In this document: in pieces, positions 11,803 through 24,200 of the stretch | Layout of the letters: each line of letters opens with the position of its first letter | Numbering within the stretch: position 1 is the first letter of the stretch | Assembly (NCBI GenBank): GCA_905221605.1 | Contig: CAJNDS010000358.1 | Span: forward strand, 742,501 to 806,500 | Direction of reading: 5' to 3' | DNA from: Symbiodinium natans | Taxonomy: Eukaryota > Sar > Dinophyceae > Suessiales > Symbiodiniaceae | DNA length: 64,000 nt | The notes under the pieces: model-generated | What the model saw: only the letters and a program-made list of their open reading frames with translations | Told to the model about the DNA's origin: nothing | Databases searched by the model: none | Program-made: the position numbers and the translations under genes

Positions 11803-14800
11803 CCCGTACCCCGCGCGTTTGTAGGAGGCCCTGGAGTTTTTTGCATGGGTGCCGTGCAGGGTGGAGGGTGGGGGGGGGGGGTTGCGTTCTTTTTTCGAAG
11901 CCTTGCCCGGAGATCCAACACTTTAGCTCCGTGGGTACTACTACTGCTACTACTCCTACTACTACTGCTACGACTGCTACTACTGCTACTACTGCTACTA
12001 CTGCTACTACTGCTACTACTACTACTACTACTGCTACTACTGCTACTTCTGCTGCTACTAGTGCTACTACTGCTACTACTGCGCTACTACTGCTACGACT
12101 GCTACTACTGCTACTACTGCTACTACTGCTACTACTGCTACTACTGCTACTACTACTACTGCTACTACTGCTACTACTGCTACTACTACTTCTTCTACTA
12201 CTATAATACTAATAGTAGTAATCATGGTATTGAGAATAATGCTACTATTGCTACTGCGACGACGACGAGGAGGGTTAGGGTTCGGGGGGGTACAAGGTTT
12301 GCAAAAGGTGGAGGGATTTGTGAAGGAGCTTTGTTTGCGTCGCCCTTGACCGGGCGGCTCGGCGGGCCATGCGCAAGAGCGGCTTACCTGTGAAAGTTTC
12401 GAGGCTACGGGCGTTCCCTATATCCGACGGGCTTGGCGCGTGGGTTTCGGGATCAGCCCCTAAGCCTGAAACCCTTTCGAAGATCGGGATGCTTGGGCTT
12501 AGGGTTGAAGGTGTAGGCTGTTATGTGGCTAGGATTATGGTTTAGGGTTTAGGGTTTAGTGTTTAGGGTTTAGGGTTTAGGGTTCAGGGTTTAGGGCTTA
12601 GAAGGGTTCAGGTGGACAGGGTTCAGGGTTTGCAGTTTTGGTTTCAAGCATGGTTCTCTTGCATGGCCAAGGCAAGTTCCACACGCTGTCGCACCCAGTG
12701 CTCCCAGGTCCATCGCTGAGACCTGGCGTCAAGTGCTGGCTAGGGTTAGGGTTTAGGGTTTAGGGTTAGGGTTTAGGGTTTAGGGTTTAGGGTTTAGGGT
12801 TTAGGGTTTAGGGTTTAGGGTTTAGGGTTTAGGGTTTAGGGTTTAGGGTTTAGGGTTTAGGGTTTAGGGTTAGAAGGTACCCGGAACCCTCAACCGCAAG
12901 CCCTAAACCCCAAAGCCCTAAACAAGCCCTAGGCCGTTTAGGTTTCGGGGGCTTGGGGCTTTGCGGTTTCGGGAGCCTAGGCTTGCTTTCAACCAAGCAA
13001 CCCAGAGGCCCCGACCTTCCCAACACGTAAACCTGCCAGCTATGCTGCCTTCCTTGTAAGGGGAATATAGGGATTAGTATTATTTGTTTATTAGTAATAT
13101 ATATATATATATTGTGTTATTTATGATTTTTTTTGGGGGGGGGTTCTTAAGCAAAACGTAGTACAGAGCAACCTTGGTACTTTTCCAAGTGGCACTTACG
13201 CTCAACATGTCTTATCTCAAAACATCAAGCCCTCGCTGAACCCGCGCTTTTGTTTATTTAAAGTCTCTGATAGTGCGAGGTATCCTTTTTTCGGGAGGGA
13301 TTCTTTAACGAGATTCCATGGTATGCCGGCTTTTGTCGGCTACCGCCTATTCAGCACAGGAGCCATGCATGTCCAGAGACAGATGGTTCCCAAATCCACT
13401 CCCCAAAATTCACGAAGTTACAAAACTCCTAATCCGAATCCCCCCCTACCGTTCTTACCCTACTGATCCTACCAACCTTACACACCCAGCTAGCCCTACA
13501 AAGCCGTATTGGCTCTATTGGCCTTGGCCCGGCCTTATCCCTGCTCAGCCCTGTGACGCGAGCTCATAGAAGGGCTTCGTGGGCGCGCAGGTGCTAAAGC
13601 TACCCTTAACCCTAAACCCTAAACCCTAAACCCTAAACCCTAAACCCTAAACTGGGCTTTTGGGCTGCCAGGAAAGATGCGATCTGGAAGATGCGCTGGC
13701 TGGTTCTGCATACCTTCGCCCACTTGGGCATAGACGGCCTTGTGCTGGACTCTGATACTCGGAAGCCCTGTGAGCATAAGGGTTTCGGGTTTAGGGTTTA
13801 GTTTAGGGTTTCGGGTTTAGGGTTTTGGGTTTAGGGTTTCGGGTTTAGGGTTTAGGGTTTAGGGTTTATTTGTCCTTTGTTATTGTGGGGTGGTACGGTG
13901 GCATTGGGGTTCTGTCATCCGCCAAAGCATGCTATACCGTGGCCTCTTGCTCACAAAGCTTGGGAAGCCCTTTTTTGGAAACGACGAAACACTTCTGAGG
14001 ACAGAAAAGTTGCCCGCGAAGCCCTAAACCCTAATCCCTAAACCCTAAACCATCGCCTCCTAGCCTTCGGATTCGGTTCAGGGCTTTGGGCTTCGGGTTT
14101 TTTGGGTTCGGAGCCTTATACCAAAGGCCCACAAATGTTCGTTTCAAGTCTCCACCCATCCCAATAGAGGGGTCGGAAAAATTACCAATAGCATGCCCTT
14201 CCGGTCCCTATGTAATTATACCATACTAGCCCCCAAAACTCTATTCAAATTAGAGGCTCCTCTATTATGTTGATTCTTTTGAAGCACTGCAGTGTGGGCG
14301 TCAAAGGCAACGCGATTGAACCTTTGAAATGCAGATGGTCCGAGTTCTCTGAAACTCTAAAGCCTGCGGATGACGACTGGGTGGTGCGAAAGACTTTGCA
14401 AGCTGCCACAGAGGACGATGACTTCATCATCAGCGTCGGGTGACATTAGGGTTTATAGGTTGGGATTCAGGGTTAGCCTCATGGGATGAAGACTCGCACC
14501 CCTTGAGGCTCCCCTAAAGGTCCCCCTCAATATACTCCTGATATGACCCTTATACTACCTTGAGGACCCTTAAAACGGAGCCCCTAAACTGCACCCTGAG
14601 GGTCCTAGGTATAACTTCTGGAGGGCCTTAGCAAGTAGAATAGGGTTTTAGGGGCTGTTCTGTAGAACTACAAAGGGACCTATCAGTACTTATTCCGACC
14701 CCTATGTGAGGCTTGTGCGACACGTGCAGAGTAGAGGGGTGGCCCCTAAACCCTAAACCCTAAACCCTATACCCTATACCATAAACCCTAAACCCTAAAC

Positions 14801-17800
14801 CCTAAACCCTAATGGAGGGTTGGCCTCGTGAGACTCCGACAGACTTCGACTGCATGCGCCCTTCGCCGTGGACAGCACCGAGTAAAGGGCATGAACTGAA
14901 CAACTGGCCAGGTGTTAGGTTTAGGGTTTGGGGTTTGGGGTTTGGGGTTTTGGGGTTTGGGGTTTGGGGTTTAGGAAGTCTCCCAAGCCCTAAACCCCGA
15001 AACAACCCTGAACCACCACCCCCCACCTCCCACAAAAAGCCCGCCTTGAACCCCACATCGCCAAAACCCTAAACCATCTAAACCCTAAACCCCGCACCCC
15101 TAAGAATGAACCCTAGACTCTAAACCCTAACCCTATACCCTAAACCAACCCTAAACCCTAACCCTAAACCCTAAACCCTAAACCCTAAACCCTAAACCCT
15201 AAACCCTAAACCCTAAACCCCAATCCCTAATCCCTAAACCCTAAACCCTAAACCCTAAACCCTAAACCCTAAACCCTAAACCCTAAACCCTAAACCCCAA
15301 GCCCAGGACATCGTCGTCCTCCAGGACCCTTTCCCGGTACTTTGGGGCGACGCGGACTTCGAGGCGCCTTTGCGGTTTAGGGTTTCGGGTTTCGGGTTTC
15401 GGGTTTCGGGTAGTGGTTTAGGGGTTGGGGTTTAGGGTTTAGGGTTCGGGTGTTCGGGTTTAGTGTTTCGGGATTAATTAGGGTTTAGGGTTTAAGGGTT
15501 GGGGTTTAGGGTTTAGGGGTTTCGGGTTTAGGGTTTAGGCTTCAGGGTTTGGGGTTTCGGGTTTAGGGTTTAGGGGTTGGGGTTTGGGGTTTCGGGTTTC
15601 GGGTTTAGGGTTTCGGGTTTAGGGGTTCGTGTTTAGGGGTTATGGTTTTAGGGTTAGTGGTTGCCAGGTCTTAGTTAGGGGAGGGGGGGGGGGGGGGGGG
15701 GAGGGGGTAGTTGGAGATGAAGGGCTCAGGCTAATGATTCGCGAAAGAAGATATGAGCCATATGGGGAGTGTATGTTCCATTCTGAAGTGAGCACAGGCG
15801 CCAGGGATGTGTGTAGATCTAAGGGCTGCCCTCTTTGGGTACCCTGAACTACTGTATCGAGAAGGCGATGATAGGGACTATACTCTCCGTCGCCATTAGT
15901 CGGCTTTACTTCAGGGTTAACTGCACTTAACGACCTCAACAAGTTCCTACAGGAGGTAATACCATAATAAGTGCCAAATGGGTGGCAACAATGCCGGTTT
16001 ACCATAATCGCATCCAAGGGGTCCTCCACGCCGCCATCCATATAGGCTTTCTACATAAGGGGGGGGGGGGGGGGGGGGAGGGGTCCCCCCCCTCTTAGTA
16101 AAGCCTAATTAAGTCTTAAACGGAGCCCATCGCTCAAAAACCTTCATGCTTACTGTTTAGGGTTTAGGGTTTTATGTAGGGTTTAGGGTTTGGGATTTAG
16201 GGATTCGGGCACTCACAGGTTCTGAGTGAAGGCCGCTTAGAATCTTGAGATGATCATCAAGCATCTTCGTCAAACAGGTATTGCGCCCCTAGGGTTTAAG
16301 CATAAGACTTGAGGCTCATGGATTTGCGCTGGGTTGGCCTCTGGCAGATTTGAATATAGTCTTATTATGTCTTGGTTGGGTTTATAAGGGACCCCATATA
16401 CTAACTGTTTAGAAAGGGGTTTCAAGGCCAACCCTAAACCCTAAACCCTAAACCCTAAACCCTAAACCCTAAACCCTAAACTCTAAACTCTAAACTCTAA
16501 ACCCTAGCCAGCAAGCAAGGGTCGGGGTGTCCATGTGTGCTCGCCATGCCAGGTGATGACCGACCACTTCTGGCCCGAACAGCACTTGTGGCAGTCACGC
16601 GCCGCGCAAGTGGTCCATGAACTGGTTGGGTTTAGGGTTTAGGGTTTAGGGGTGAGGGTTTAGGGGTTTAGGGGTTTCAGGGTTAGGGTTTAGGGTTTAG
16701 GGTTTAGGGTTTAGGGTATAGGGTATAGGGTTTGGGGTTTCGGGGTGTCGAGACTTCCGACATCCGCTAGGCTCATAGGCTTTAAGTGCGCCTCGGGACT
16801 GGCCTTCGAGTTGGGGCTTTGGGCAGCAAGAGGCATAAGTGTTGAGGGTTTTGGGGTTTAGGGTTTTAGGGTTTTAGGGTTTAGGGTTTAGGGTTTAGGG
16901 TTTAGGGTTTAGGGGGGGGCAATAGGCAGTTTCGACGTCAGAGCCAAGAAGACCCAAACAGTAAGGCCAGCAAACCTGAAGTGCACAAGGGTGCTGCAGG
17001 GGACCCTAACCCTGAACCCCCGCATGTTCACGAATCTCCTAAGTTGAGTTTCTAAGTTATATGGATGATAACTTAGGCTAGAATCATGGACTGCTTTCCC
17101 TCCCGGCTATACCCCCGCTGCCCTTCCCCCCCGCCCTCTTAAACTCTAAGCTCTAAACCCTAAACCCTAGTATGCTCTTAGCATGCACTCAGCAAGCACT
17201 CAGTCCCTGACTTATGTGCGATTCCCATACTCAGTGCCCTTCCTGTATGCCTATACACGAACACCTGAACTAGAAACCCTACCTTGAACCCAACACCCGC
17301 ATTCTTGTATGCTCTCATGATAACACCCTTGGTAGGAATACTTAGGTAACCTACAAAGAAGCTGGGTTTTGGAGTACTATACTTTAATACATTTTTTGGT
17401 TTAGGGTTCCTATAATAGCTACTTATACCTAAAAAGTATACACTTTTTTTCCAGGGTCTACTCCAAAGCTAAGGTTGAAGTAGGTGTTGGGTTAAAGGCA
17501 AGATGTACCCGAGAATGGGCGGATGCGACTTCAACTTGTTCGGGCGGACACGTAGAGGATTTTCGGATGTCGGAAGTCTCGATACCCCGAAACCCCAAAA
17601 GTACCCTAAACCCTAAACCCTAAACCTACACCCTACACCCTACACCCTGCACCCTGCACCCTACACCCTACACCCTACACCCTACACCCTACACCCTACA
17701 CCCTACACCCTACACCCTACACCCTACACCCTGCCTGCAAAGCTCTACAGGCGTGTTGAACCCTACTCCCTGGACCCTGAACCTCTTGCACCTACCTGCC

Positions 17801-20777
17801 GCTCGAGGAGGTTTAGGGTTTAGGGTTTAGGGTTTAGGGGGAGCGCAACCCTTGGTTTCTTTGAGGTTTTCGGGATCTGGGGTGTAGGGTTTGGTGCTTT
17901 GGGAGCTTTGACTCCACTGCTCCTAGCAGTAGTTTGGCCACTATCACCCTAAACCCTAAACCCTAAACCCTAAGCCCTAAACCCTAAACCCTAAACCCTA
18001 AACCCTAAACCCATCCAGCCTTTCCAGAAACCGAACCTCCACCTAAAGGGCCCAATCCCCCTTAGCTAAGGAACGTATCTTAAATCATGTTTGGATCCCC
18101 TTTCTGATTTTAAGGTATATTAAACCCTAAACCCTAAACCCTGAATTAAGGGGTTTGGGGCTCTTGGGTATACCCTTCTTGCAGAAGGTATTGGACGAGG
18201 CCCGAGGAGCACATCAACACTGGCTGCATATTTGCGGACGCCTCAGCCAACGCATAATGTGATCCTAAATCCCAAACCCTAAACCCTAAACACTAAACCC
18301 TAAAATTCACAGTGAAGTTTCTGCCGGATTCTCCGTGATCCAATGGTAAAAACGCAGAAGAGGTCGCAACTACTCGTGAAGATCCGACAACAGCTAGAAC
18401 TCATCGCACACTTACCCTAAACCCTATACCCTAAACCCTAAACCCTAAACCCTAAACCCTAAACCCAAGAATCCGCACACGCTGTCTGCAATCAGAGCTG
18501 CCAGTGATGTCAAGGTCAAGGCCTCCGTCCGGACCAAGGCGTTTCTGCAACTTGATGGGCTTAGGGTTTAGAGTTTAGGGTTTAGGGTTTCGGGTTTTGG
18601 GTTTTGGGTTTAGGGTTTAGAGTTTAGGGTTTAACGTCTACCCCCAAGAATAAACAGATATCCTTCCTGGCAAGGGTTTCTATATACTATGTTGCTTAAG
18701 ACCCCCCCCAAAAAAAAACACATATGTGTGTGTGTATATATATATATATTCTTCTTGATAAGGGGACTATATGTGTTGAGCAAATAGTAGCCTTGGAGGG
18801 GGGAGCGGGGTATTTGTACTATTCCGATTACGACTCTTGCTGTGACTACTATATTACTACAATTGCCACTGCTACAAAGCGGGGGGCTCACTGCCTTGTT
18901 CGTTTCGGTAGCCGGCTCTGGAGGAACAATATTGAAGGAGACGCGGTAGGGTTGATTGAGCCTCTGGTGATGGTGCGTTCAAGAACGTTGGGGTACGCTG
19001 AACTTGGACATGTCCATCTTCATTGAACGGAGGGTTCGAATAACAGATTTATACAGACCTGCTGGAAATCTATGCTGCGACCGCTTTGCTTAGATATGTA
19101 GAGGGCCGCCAAACAATGCGGGCTGTGCATTCGTTTTGGGCAGTTGCCAGTGTGTGTGGGGGGTTAGGGTTGAGGGCCCAAACCCTAAACCCTAAACCCT
19201 AAACCCTAAACCCTATGTTGGGTTTAGGGTAGCTACGGCCTATGGCCACAAGATCATGGCTCAAGGGCGGCGTATGGTGCAAACCCTAAACCCTCAGGGT
19301 TGAGGGCAAACTTCAGGGCTAGGGCTCAGGTTGTAGGGTTCAGTTTAGGGTTTAGGGTTTAGGGTTTAGGGTTTAGGGTTTAGGGTTTAGGGTTTCAGAG
19401 TGGATCTGCCGAGTCCGGAGTCGGAGCCAGGGTTTGGAGTTTAGGCTGCTGAAGGTTTAGGTTTTCTTCTGGGCATTCACATGTCTTTTGCACACTCTCA
19501 ACTCCCCTAAACTCTAAACCCTGAACCCTAACCCCCTTGGCCATCAGCCATTTACCTGGGGCCCCAACTACCCGCTTGGGGCTTCTGAGAATTGCACATG
19601 AAAACTCTTGAGTTGCTTCAGCTTGAGGAATGAGGGATTTAGGGGGTTTAGGGCTCAGGGTGCAGGGTTGTGAGCACCCTTCTTCGAGAAAACCGGACAA
19701 CGCTCCCAAACTCTAGCTGTTATCGCTAGAGGGTTGGTTTCCCTAGGGGTCCATGTACCCAAATCGGGAACTTAAAGCACCTCCTATGTAGGGACTTCGG
19801 AGTCCAAGTATATCATGGTATCTGGGCCCTCTAAACCCTGAACCCTAAACCTAAGCCCTTAGGGCGTTGATTGAACCCTTGCGGATCCCTTATGGACCCG
19901 TCGGGTTTGTGGAGTCACCCTAAACCCTAAACCCTAAACCCTAAACCCTAAACCCTAAACCCTGAGGGCTTGCGGAGTCAGGTATGAGTTTCTGGAGCAT
20001 CACAACGAGAGTGAAGTGGGCGGACTTCTGCGGCACTGGATGGATCAGCAGGTGCAACCCTAAACCCTAAACCCTAAACCCTAAGCCCTAAAATTAGGGT
20101 TTAGGGCTTAGTTAGGGCTGAACACCCTGAACCCCTAGACCCTAAACCTCACACAGCTCACTTCGCAGACCAAGGTCAATCTCCTAGGAATTGGACAAGT
20201 TTGGAGGTTGAATGTCCTCTTCCTCTTCGAAAACTCTGCCGTGGAAGCGTGCAAAACCTTAAACCCTAAATTAAAAGTCAAAGCTAGGAGGCCAAGAAAG
20301 AGGGACGTAGGTTTTCGAAGGAGGGCTCGGGCTTGTTACTTCAGATCTCTGGGCCGCGAGCAAGTCAAAGCTACTTGTGGGTGGTGCCAGAGGAAAGGGT
20401 TTAGGTTTCGTATAGGGTTGGGCTTCTGTGGTAGCCCCGAGGTTAAACTCTCCAGAGGTTTTCGGGATGATTCTCTGAACTCTCCCCCCCAAATGTGCGG
20501 AGGTCTTCAACAAGTTCGTGGAGCACCGCCTCTTCCACTCATCAGCCGACCTCATTCACGGCCTTTATGGCCATCAGGTGGCCTGGTTTACTAGTTCTTC
20601 GGAATGGACGGAAGCCCGAGAGCATCACGGACAGGCAGAAAGAGAGATGGAGAGAGAGAGGGGGCTTTTTCGCAAGCAGACATCTGGGACTTGGGACTCG
20701 CACGCTTTCGGGGTGGCCCTTCGGGCGAGGGGGGGGGGGGAGGGGCAAAATGTACGCAGAGACAGAGAGAGAGAGAG

Positions 20778-20814
<37 letters not shown>

Positions 20815-20838
20815 AGAGAGAGAAGAGAGAGAGAGAGA

Positions 20839-20876
<38 letters not shown>

Positions 20877-20878
20877 AA

Positions 20879-20909
<31 letters not shown>

Positions 20910-21214
20910 CAGAGGGGGTTGATCGGATTTATAGGGTTAACGTTGATAGCGTTGATTTGATTGTTAGGGTTTACAGGGTTCTGAGGTTAGGGTGTTGGGT
21001 AGGGGTTTTTCAGGGTGTCTGATTCTGAGGTTAGGGGGTTGGGTTTTGGATTTTTCGGTCTGATGTCAGGGACGCCCCCGCAGGTGTTCCGGAACGTCCG
21101 CGCGCAGAAGATTGCGACGCCCATCCGCCTGCGCATCCTCGACCCCAAGGTCGTTTCGCACGGGATGAACCCTGGCCTTCTTTTCAACCCTACTCTTTGC
21201 TTACAACCCCCACC

Positions 21215-21245
<31 letters not shown>

Positions 21246-24200
21246 AAAGAGAAAACAAAAATGAAGATGCTCTTCCTTAGGGTAATTAGGGATTTTTGTT
21301 TTTTGGAGGGGTTCTTAAGCAGCTAGTAGAAGCCTAGACTAGAGACGAAATCGCAGCAAAGCGTTTCGTTATTAAACCCAAAACCTACATGTGCAGGCTC
21401 TTGTTTTCAAACCCTTTGTAAGATTCTTAGGTAACCTAAAAAGGATTCAGATGGCACCTCCATGTCCGCTCACTCGTTTCGTTCGCACCTTAGTTTCATT
21501 TCGTGCGTCCGTGCGTTCACTTATTCACTTACTCCCTGACAGATAGCATTACTGTGTTCTCTTCTTGCGCGCATTCATTAGGGTGAGGGCTGCTAAGGCC
21601 CTTAACCTACGTCCAACTAGAAAGCCTCAACCTCAGCCACCCTTAACCATAAGGGTTTAGGGTTCAGGGTTTAGGGTTTAGGGCTTAGGGTTTAGGGTTT
21701 AAGGTTGAGCCCTCCTTCTCGTCCCGCCACTCAGGAACTACTTCTGGCTGCGTGCTCACGAGGGTGGGCGCCCCGCTGTCATTGCCCACGCCAATGGGGT
21801 GGACGGCAAGGACCCGCCTCGCAAACGTTAAGGGTTGTAGGCTTTATAGGGTCCCCTAAGCCCTAAGCCCTAAGCCCTAAGCCCTAAACCCTAAGCCCTA
21901 AACCCTAAACCCTAAACCCTAAACCCTAAACCCCAGACCACCGCAAACTCTGTTTGCTTAACCCGAACTCCTTTGGGGTGTAGGGATTCGGATAAAGGCA
22001 TCGGACGAAGCTTCTGTTGCGACCTCTAGTGGATTGCCCCTAAACCCTAAACCCTAAACCCTAAACCCTAAACCCTAAACCCCCAAAGTTACGGTACCTG
22101 GGGGCGCCCTTGTCTCTAGGATTTTGCGGTGTTTCCTCAACCCTGAGCCCCTACCAGAAGAAGCTTGCACCCAAAGAGCCCAATATTGCTTAATTAAGGA
22201 ATATGCCCTAGATCATATAGGGAACCCTGATATGATTTAAGGAGTATTCCTTAATTAAGCAATATTGGGCTCTCTGGGCAACCTAAACTCCTAAGGCCGA
22301 AGCCGAAGCCCTATAAGCCCTAAAATCCATGAACCGTGCGCCCTAGAACCCCACCCCAGGCCTCAGTCCCTAAACCCTAAACCCCAAACCCTAAACCCTA
22401 AACCCTAAACCCTAAATTCCCACCCAGGCCTGCTTAGGCCGTACCCACCCTTCTCTAGGGTGCCTGGACCCAGAAATCACCCGACAGCGATTAACACCAT
22501 CGCTTGGAGCTCCTGTGCAAGCCTAAAGAGTTGTGTTGAGCGTGAGCTGCACCTCCAGTGCCGGTGCAGTACCCCGCCTGGGGTACCCCGCCCCCCTTCT
22601 CCGATTCTCAAGTATTATGAAGAAACCCTAAACCTGGCGACCTGTTCCCACGGAACCAAAAGTGGCTTCTGCACGTGGTCCCTGGGCCCCCCTCCGGAGG
22701 CCCCTGGCGCCAGCCCCTGACGGAGCGTGTTGAGGGACCAGAGGGGCCGCAAGGCAGGTCAGCCTGGGCGATTGCTCAAAAACCCACTACCAAACCCACA
22801 AACCCGGTTTTTTTGAACCCTGCCCCCCCCTGGCCCCCCTGGCCCCCCTGGCCCCCCCCCCGCCCCCCCTGGCCCCCCCTGGCCCCCCCTGGCCCCCCCT
22901 GACCCTCCTTGGCCCCGCCCCCCCCCACCCCCCCCCCTCCCCCCCCTCACCCCCATCACCCCCCCCTCCCCCTCCCCCGCCTCCCCCCGCTCCCCCCCCC
23001 CCGATCCCCCCCCCTCCCCCCCTCCCCCCTCCCCCCCCTCCCCCTCCCCCCCTCCCCCCCCCTCCCCCCCTCCGCCCCCTCCCCCCCCCTCCCCGCTCCC
23101 CCCCCCTCCCCCCTCCCCCCCCCTCAAATCTGATGCCTTGCACATGGTTTTCACAGGTGGCCCTGTCCACCAGAGCAAATGTTGGGATCTGAGATCATTC
23201 CGACAAGCGCTCCGAGGACAGGCTTGTCACATGGCTCCAAGATTTCCTGAAGTGCCATGTAGGCATCGTCCACAGTCACTTGATGGTAGTCGATGCCCTC
23301 AATGCTGAAAAAGCCCGGCATGAGCTTCAGCAGAGCCTGTATGACTTTGGCGTTGCCCTTGTTTGTGAGCTTGGCCAAGGCCCGGTACACTGCGGTACCT
23401 GCCCAGCAGGCGGTCTATCAAGTCACTGTCCCCAACCTTGCCCAGCTCAACCAGACCATCCACGGTAGGCATGTGCTGCCGCTCCTCCCCCTCCCCCCCC
23501 TCCCCCCCCGTCCCGGAGGTAAGGGCCTTCTGCCCCCGTCTGTTTTCTGGGTCTACTCGACAAGGGGATCTACTTGGCCGAAGAAGCCACAAAGATCGAT
23601 CAATATCTGACCCAGGACACTGGATGGAACAATAGACTTGACAAAGGGTTTGAAGGGACAGCCCAGACATATTCGGCAAGGGGATCTACTGGGCCGAAGA
23701 CACCGCGAAGATCGATCAATATCTGACCCAGGACCCTGAATGGAGAGGCAACAACAAACCGACCTCCACAAGAAGCTCTATGAACGGGGAGGGAAAGTGC
23801 GCCGCTCACGTCTACTGTGCCTCGGGCTGCCGCATTGCTCTGCCCCTGTCTGTTTTCTGGGTCTGGTTTTGACAACCCTGACCCGTTCAAAGGATGAGGG
23901 TGGAAGTGTCCTACCCAACCGTTCAAAGGATGGGGGTGGGAAGTGGGAATTTAGGGCGTTAGCCCGAAACCCTAAAAGGAGAAAAGTTGGGTGGATGCCT
24001 GCGTAAGCAGGGGGTGGGAAAAATAAAACAACCCAACCTTTCTGGTTGTGGTGGCTCCAACTTCAATATACGCCGCCGCGACATATGCCGCCCCCTCACA
24101 CCCCCTGGGTGTGTTGGGGCGCCATCTCCGCATGACATCTACTGCCGCGGCGCGGCGAGAAGCCCTAAACCCTAAACCCCAAACCCCAAACCCCAAACCC

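Noticed and set aside
11679-12393. Long frames of poly-Val, poly-Thr and poly-Leu
   Set aside because: Microsatellites (AGT)n and (CTA/CTG)n inside an intron of the glycosyltransferase gene.
22759-23178. Gly-rich or Pro-rich frames
   Set aside because: They come from the poly-C tract; all frames are low complexity.
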